Below, in pieces: positions 44,297-47,664 of a stretch of 47,664 bases of DNA. The translations under genes were made by a program, and so were the position numbers. Under the pieces are notes generated by a model that made no database searches, was not told the origin of the DNA, and saw only the letters and a program-made list of their open reading frames with translations. The first letter of the stretch is position 1; the number at the start of each line of letters is the position of its first letter. This DNA comes from Rubripirellula sp. (GTDB lineage: Bacteria; Planctomycetota; Planctomycetia; Pirellulales; Pirellulaceae), in contig JAQWPZ010000225.1 of NCBI GenBank assembly GCA_029245125.1, positions 1-47,664 on the forward strand, read 5' to 3'.

Positions 44297-47155
44297 ATGG
44301 CCAACATTCCCGGTAAAACGAGATGCCTGATGGAACTGGGTAAGATCACGGTCCTCTTTCTGCTCACAACTCAGCTCGTTGTCAACGAACTGGGAGCTGA
44401 AGCCCCCAACCTTACGGCCAAAGCGTCTCCCAGCGTTCTGCACCTCAAAATTGACCGCGTCGTAGCGGCAACAAGCTTGCCTGAGTTGAGACGCAATCAG
44501 TGCGACGAATACGAATTCGTTCGCAGGGTTTACTTGGACTTGGTAGGCCGATCCCCCAACACCGAAGAAGTCTCATCGTTTGTTAACCGCACGTCAGAGA
44601 ATCGCCGGTCCGAATTGATCGATAATCTTCTTGAATCACCAGAATTCGTCGATCACTTTGCAAGTGTCCTCGACATCATGCTGATGGAGCGGCGGGCGGG
44701 AAAGCGAATCGCACAGACTGACTGGCTGGCATTCCTGAAGAAGGCCTTGCATGAAAAGTGGCCATTCGACCAGATCGTGCAAACCGTTGTCGCGGCTGAT
44801 GGCCGCGGAGACAATCGAGCCGCTGCCAAGTTCGTCTTGGATCGCGATGTCGAGCCCAATGCCTTGACTCGTGACATTGCGAGAATTTTTCTCGGTCGCG
44901 ATTTGCAATGCGCTCAGTGTCACGATCACCCAAACATTACGGACTATTATCAATCGGAATACTACGAGCTACACGCGTTTTTAACGCGGAGCTATTTGTT
45001 TGAAGATCCAGCCGATAAGAAAACTCCATACGTCGGCGAAAAAGCCGAAGGCGAGTCGGAGTACCAATCAGTCTTTACTGAAGATCCAACGGCCCGGGCG
45101 ATTCCCGGTTTACCGGGTGATCGAACCTTAGACGCCGAGCCTCGATACGACGGAGAGTCCGCCTACGTGGTGGAACCGTCCAAGGATGCTGCCGGACTGC
45201 CCAAATTTAGCAGACGCGTCGAACTCGCCCGCATCCTCACCTCGCCCACAAATGATCTGTTTGCTCGCAATGTTGCGAATCGCTTGTGGGGCCTCATGAT
45301 GGGTCGCGGCTTGGTTCATCCAGTTGACTTCGATCATTCAGACAACCCTCCTGCCAACCCACAGTTGCTCGAGGTATTGACCGAGGGCCTACGCGAACAG
45401 CAGTTTGGCATCCGAGCGTTCCTTGGCCAGGTCGCTCGATCGAAGGTTTATCAGAGTTCAGTCGATGCCCCCAATCAGATCCCCTCGGATCAAGCGAAGT
45501 TGAAAAACGCGATCACACGGGCAGAGCAACAGTTACAGCAGGCAAAGGATGACAACAAATCGACCAAGGCATTCCTCAAGCCCTTTGAGCAAGCATTGGG
45601 CGATCGCAGAGACCAGCTCGCGAATCTTGATAGTGAAATCACTGCCCGGTCGGCTGAACGTGATGAGCTTTTGAAACAGGTTCAAGCGTTAGAAAAAAAT
45701 GCTGATGCTTTAAACAAGACGCTCACTGGTAGCGAAGAAAAACTCGCAGCTGAAACCAAGAAGCAGCAGGATGAGTCGCAAGACGTGAGTCCCGAATTGG
45801 CGAAGTTAAAGTCCGCCGTCGAGGATGCGAAGCAGGCGGTGCAAGAGAATGTTTCCGCTGTGGCCGCCAACAAAGGCTCGTCAGCAGAACTGCTGGGAAA
45901 TCTTGCAGCGTTGAAATCACGTCGAATTGGTGTTGCGGACAGTGTCGCTGAAGCGCGTGGAGCATTGCTGGCGGCGCGACGATTGAAGTCAACCGACCAG
46001 CCTGCTGCTCACCACCAACAACATCTTGCCTACTTGAACGCAGCGAACAAGGTGGCCGAAAGTAAACGCGACCTTGAGCAAATCGCCGATCAGTTGACTC
46101 AGAATCGGCAAACATTGAAAAACCAGGTTCAAAGCCGAGATCAACTTCAAGCGACGATGGCAGAAATGAAAGAGCGAGAAGCTGCGCTCGAAAAACTCCA
46201 CACCCAATCATTGGAAACTCTCGCAACGAAACGCAAAGAATCAACCGACCGCCAACAAGCAATTGAGGAGCTTGCCGTTGCTTTGAAACGAAGTCAACAA
46301 CTTGCGCAAGCATTGGCGGATGCTCCGTTGTTGGAACTCATCCAGTCGACGTCCAACCGGCAAGAGAAACTACAAACCGAAATGGCGCAGTTCGACGCTC
46401 AAATCGAACAACTACAAAACGTTTCCGAAAAAGCAAATCGCGTGTTCGAGACAGCAAAAGCAGCAAGAGCGAACACCGAACAGGCTGTCCTGACTGCAGT
46501 CAAAAGCGTTCATCAGCAGGAGGCCGAACTTGCCAAGCTGCAGGATCGACACCAAACGGCCGCAGTCGAATCCCAGCTGATTGGCGATGAATGGATCGAG
46601 ATGCAAGAACGCCGTTTGGTCATGCGGCAATTGAAGCCATTGTCACCAGAACAAATGGCGGGAACCACCATCTCGGCTCTCAGATTAGACACCCTTTATC
46701 GAGCTTCGGCAGAGTCGGATTGGAAGAAGAGCAACAAGGACGTCGCACTGAACCCGGAAGACCCGAAACAGCAGTCCCAGCTTGAGGGCTTCTTCGACAA
46801 ACGGGTCGGGCAAGTGAGGGACACCTTTGTCTCGCTTTATGCGGCACCGGCGGGCGCACCACAAGATGTGTTTAGCGCGACTGCCGACCAAGCACTATTC
46901 CTGGCCAATGACAGTCGGGTCCAGTCTTGGCTGACCCCCGCACAGGGGACGCTGGTCAAGCAGCTCATTGACATGGAATCGGTTGATCAAATCGCCCAAA
47001 ACATGTTTCTGGGAATTCTCTGCCGGCCTCCGACCGACGACGAGGTCAATGCGTCAAAGAATCATCTAGCGACGAGAAATGACGACCGCACGAAAGCCAT
47101 TCAGGAAATGGTTTGGGGTCTGATTTCGTCCGCAGAATTTCGCTTCAACCACTAA
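44297..47155 (+). CDS. DUF1549/DUF1553 protein lacking the N-terminal cytochrome domain and carrying a long coiled-coil insert (module 4)
   Basis: 952 residues, exported by a signal peptide (LGKITVLFLLTTQLVVNELGAEA). Unlike modules 1-3 there is no PSCyt1 domain. DUF1549 starts at about residue 45 and has the only CxxCH motif, C205-A-Q-C-H209 (CAQCHDHPN). The first part of DUF1553 follows (VELARILTSPTNDLFARNVANRLWGLMMGRGLV, about 310-345) up to VARSKVYQSS near residue 395. Then about 370 residues (roughly 401-775) are unbroken coiled coil rich in Glu, Gln, Lys, Leu and Ala. DUF1553 then resumes at LSPEQMAGTTISALRLD and ends normally (CRPPTDDEVNASKNHLA, SSAEFRFNH). An ATG at 44330 is an alternative start. 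A DUF1501 gene starts 28 bases downstream. The coiled coil probably makes a stalk or oligomer; function unknown. Confidence 0.88.
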   Translation: MANIPGKTRCLMELGKITVLFLLTTQLVVNELGAEAPNLTAKASPSVLHLKIDRVVAATSLPELRRNQCDEYEFVRRVYLDLVGRSPNTEEVSSFVNRTSENRRSELIDNLLESPEFVDHFASVLDIMLMERRAGKRIAQTDWLAFLKKALHEKWPFDQIVQTVVAADGRGDNRAAAKFVLDRDVEPNALTRDIARIFLGRDLQCAQCHDHPNITDYYQSEYYELHAFLTRSYLFEDPADKKTPYVGEKAEGESEYQSVFTEDPTARAIPGLPGDRTLDAEPRYDGESAYVVEPSKDAAGLPKFSRRVELARILTSPTNDLFARNVANRLWGLMMGRGLVHPVDFDHSDNPPANPQLLEVLTEGLREQQFGIRAFLGQVARSKVYQSSVDAPNQIPSDQAKLKNAITRAEQQLQQAKDDNKSTKAFLKPFEQALGDRRDQLANLDSEITARSAERDELLKQVQALEKNADALNKTLTGSEEKLAAETKKQQDESQDVSPELAKLKSAVEDAKQAVQENVSAVAANKGSSAELLGNLAALKSRRIGVADSVAEARGALLAARRLKSTDQPAAHHQQHLAYLNAANKVAESKRDLEQIADQLTQNRQTLKNQVQSRDQLQATMAEMKEREAALEKLHTQSLETLATKRKESTDRQQAIEELAVALKRSQQLAQALADAPLLELIQSTSNRQEKLQTEMAQFDAQIEQLQNVSEKANRVFETAKAARANTEQAVLTAVKSVHQQEAELAKLQDRHQTAAVESQLIGDEWIEMQERRLVMRQLKPLSPEQMAGTTISALRLDTLYRASAESDWKKSNKDVALNPEDPKQQSQLEGFFDKRVGQVRDTFVSLYAAPAGAPQDVFSATADQALFLANDSRVQSWLTPAQGTLVKQLIDMESVDQIAQNMFLGILCRPPTDDEVNASKNHLATRNDDRTKAIQEMVWGLISSAEFRFNH

Positions 47156-47183
47156 CGGCGTTTCACACGTAAAGGCTGCAGCC

Positions 47184-47664
47184 ATGAAGGCCAAATACGC
47201 ATGTCAATCACTCTCTCACACGATCGCACGGCGTGACTTCCTTGGCGCTCTTGGGGGCGTTGGTGCAATCGCGGGGATGAATACGATCCCGGCATTGCAG
47301 TCACAGGTCCTAGCTGCCCAAGTTGCGGCAAAAAAGAAACGTGTGCTGACGGTGTTCTTAAGCGGCGGTGCTAGTCAGCTTGAAACGTGGGACCCAAAGC
47401 CCGGCACGCTTAACGGCGGTCCCTTTCGGGCAATACCGACGTCGGTGCCAGGCGTGCACATTTCCGAACTTCTTCCCCTGTCGGCGCAGCACATGCACCG
47501 CATGGCGCTCATTCGAAGTGTCAACACGGCCGAAAGTGATCACGGGCGAAGTCGCTATCGGATTGAACGCGGGCATAAAAAATCGCCGACAGCAGACTAT
47601 CCGCACCTGGGAGCCTTAGTCGCGAAAACGACTGAACTCGACAAGTCGACGCTTCCGGGACACA
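47184..47664 (+). CDS. DUF1501 protein, N-terminal part (module 4; 3' end outside window)
   Basis: The frame is open from the ATG at 47184 to the end of the window (160 codons). The leader has the twin-arginine motif ARRDFLGALGGVGAIAGM. The following VLTVFLSGGASQLETWDPKP is the family's N-terminal strand, and GVHISELLPLSAQHMHRMALIRSVNTAESDHGRSRYRIERGH matches the conserved region after it. AAAGG lies 8 bases before the ATG. It starts 28 bases after the module 4 DUF1549/DUF1553 gene, completing a fourth cytochrome-type/DUF1501 pair. The residues that would show the metal site lie beyond the window. Confidence 0.88.
   Translation, partial: MKAKYACQSLSHTIARRDFLGALGGVGAIAGMNTIPALQSQVLAAQVAAKKKRVLTVFLSGGASQLETWDPKPGTLNGGPFRAIPTSVPGVHISELLPLSAQHMHRMALIRSVNTAESDHGRSRYRIERGHKKSPTADYPHLGALVAKTTELDKSTLPGH

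Overview
The window looks like chromosomal DNA of a planctomycete, most likely a Pirellulaceae member close to Rhodopirellula. The evidence is family content. There are three exported sulfatase genes, four large proteins of the planctomycete DUF1549/DUF1553 type (three with an N-terminal planctomycete cytochrome c domain), and four DUF1501 proteins with twin-arginine leaders. Genes are loosely packed, with several non-coding gaps of 0.3-0.9 kb, and Shine-Dalgarno use is patchy. I saw no tRNA, rRNA, CRISPR array, transposase or phage gene. All family assignments come from reading motifs, not from database searches.

Layout. 1-10.3 kb is a plus-strand block for exported ester and sulfate-ester hydrolysis: the tail of a type B carboxylesterase, two intact sulfatases, an alpha/beta hydrolase and a coiled-coil alpha/beta hydrolase. 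A minus-strand PI-PLC-like protein follows, then a third sulfatase broken by an in-frame TAA. 10.8-20.5 kb holds two DUF1549/DUF1553 + DUF1501 modules facing each other. 21.1-26.6 kb is ordinary cytoplasmic and signalling material: a NagD-type HAD phosphatase, an MhpD-type hydratase and a PAS-PAS-PAS-GGDEF-EAL protein. 26.8-31.8 kb carries a parallel beta-helix protein fused to a diheme cytochrome domain, then a penicillin-acylase-family hydrolase. 31.9-32.8 kb is a 3'-truncated NCS1 permease. 33.2-37.5 kb is a divergent pair: a BPL_N/glutaminase-like protein with a lectin-like tail, and a beta-helix protein fused to DUF1080. 37.9-38.6 kb is an orphan hypothetical gene. 38.8-47.7 kb holds two more DUF1549/DUF1553 + DUF1501 modules; the last DUF1501 gene runs off the window.

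How it may work together. Almost everything except 21-26.6 kb and the permease has a Sec or Tat leader, so the proteins should act in the periplasm or at the cell surface. The set fits uptake and breakdown of sulfated, esterified polysaccharides: sulfatases remove sulfate, esterases remove acyl groups, beta-helix proteins bind or cleave the chain, and DUF1080 acts on (keto-)disaccharides. The heme-binding DUF1549/DUF1553 proteins paired with DUF1501 proteins (alkaline-phosphatase-like fold) are the least understood and most repeated component. They differ mainly in what lies between DUF1549 and DUF1553, or inside DUF1553. One copy has about 370 residues of coiled coil there and no N-terminal cytochrome domain.

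A second theme is sequence instability. Short tandem duplications with 8-18 bp units occur at nine places, both between genes and in frame inside genes. The longest in-frame array encodes about seven six-residue repeats between the two heme motifs of the beta-helix/cytochrome fusion. Two genes (the third sulfatase and the permease) appear to be broken.
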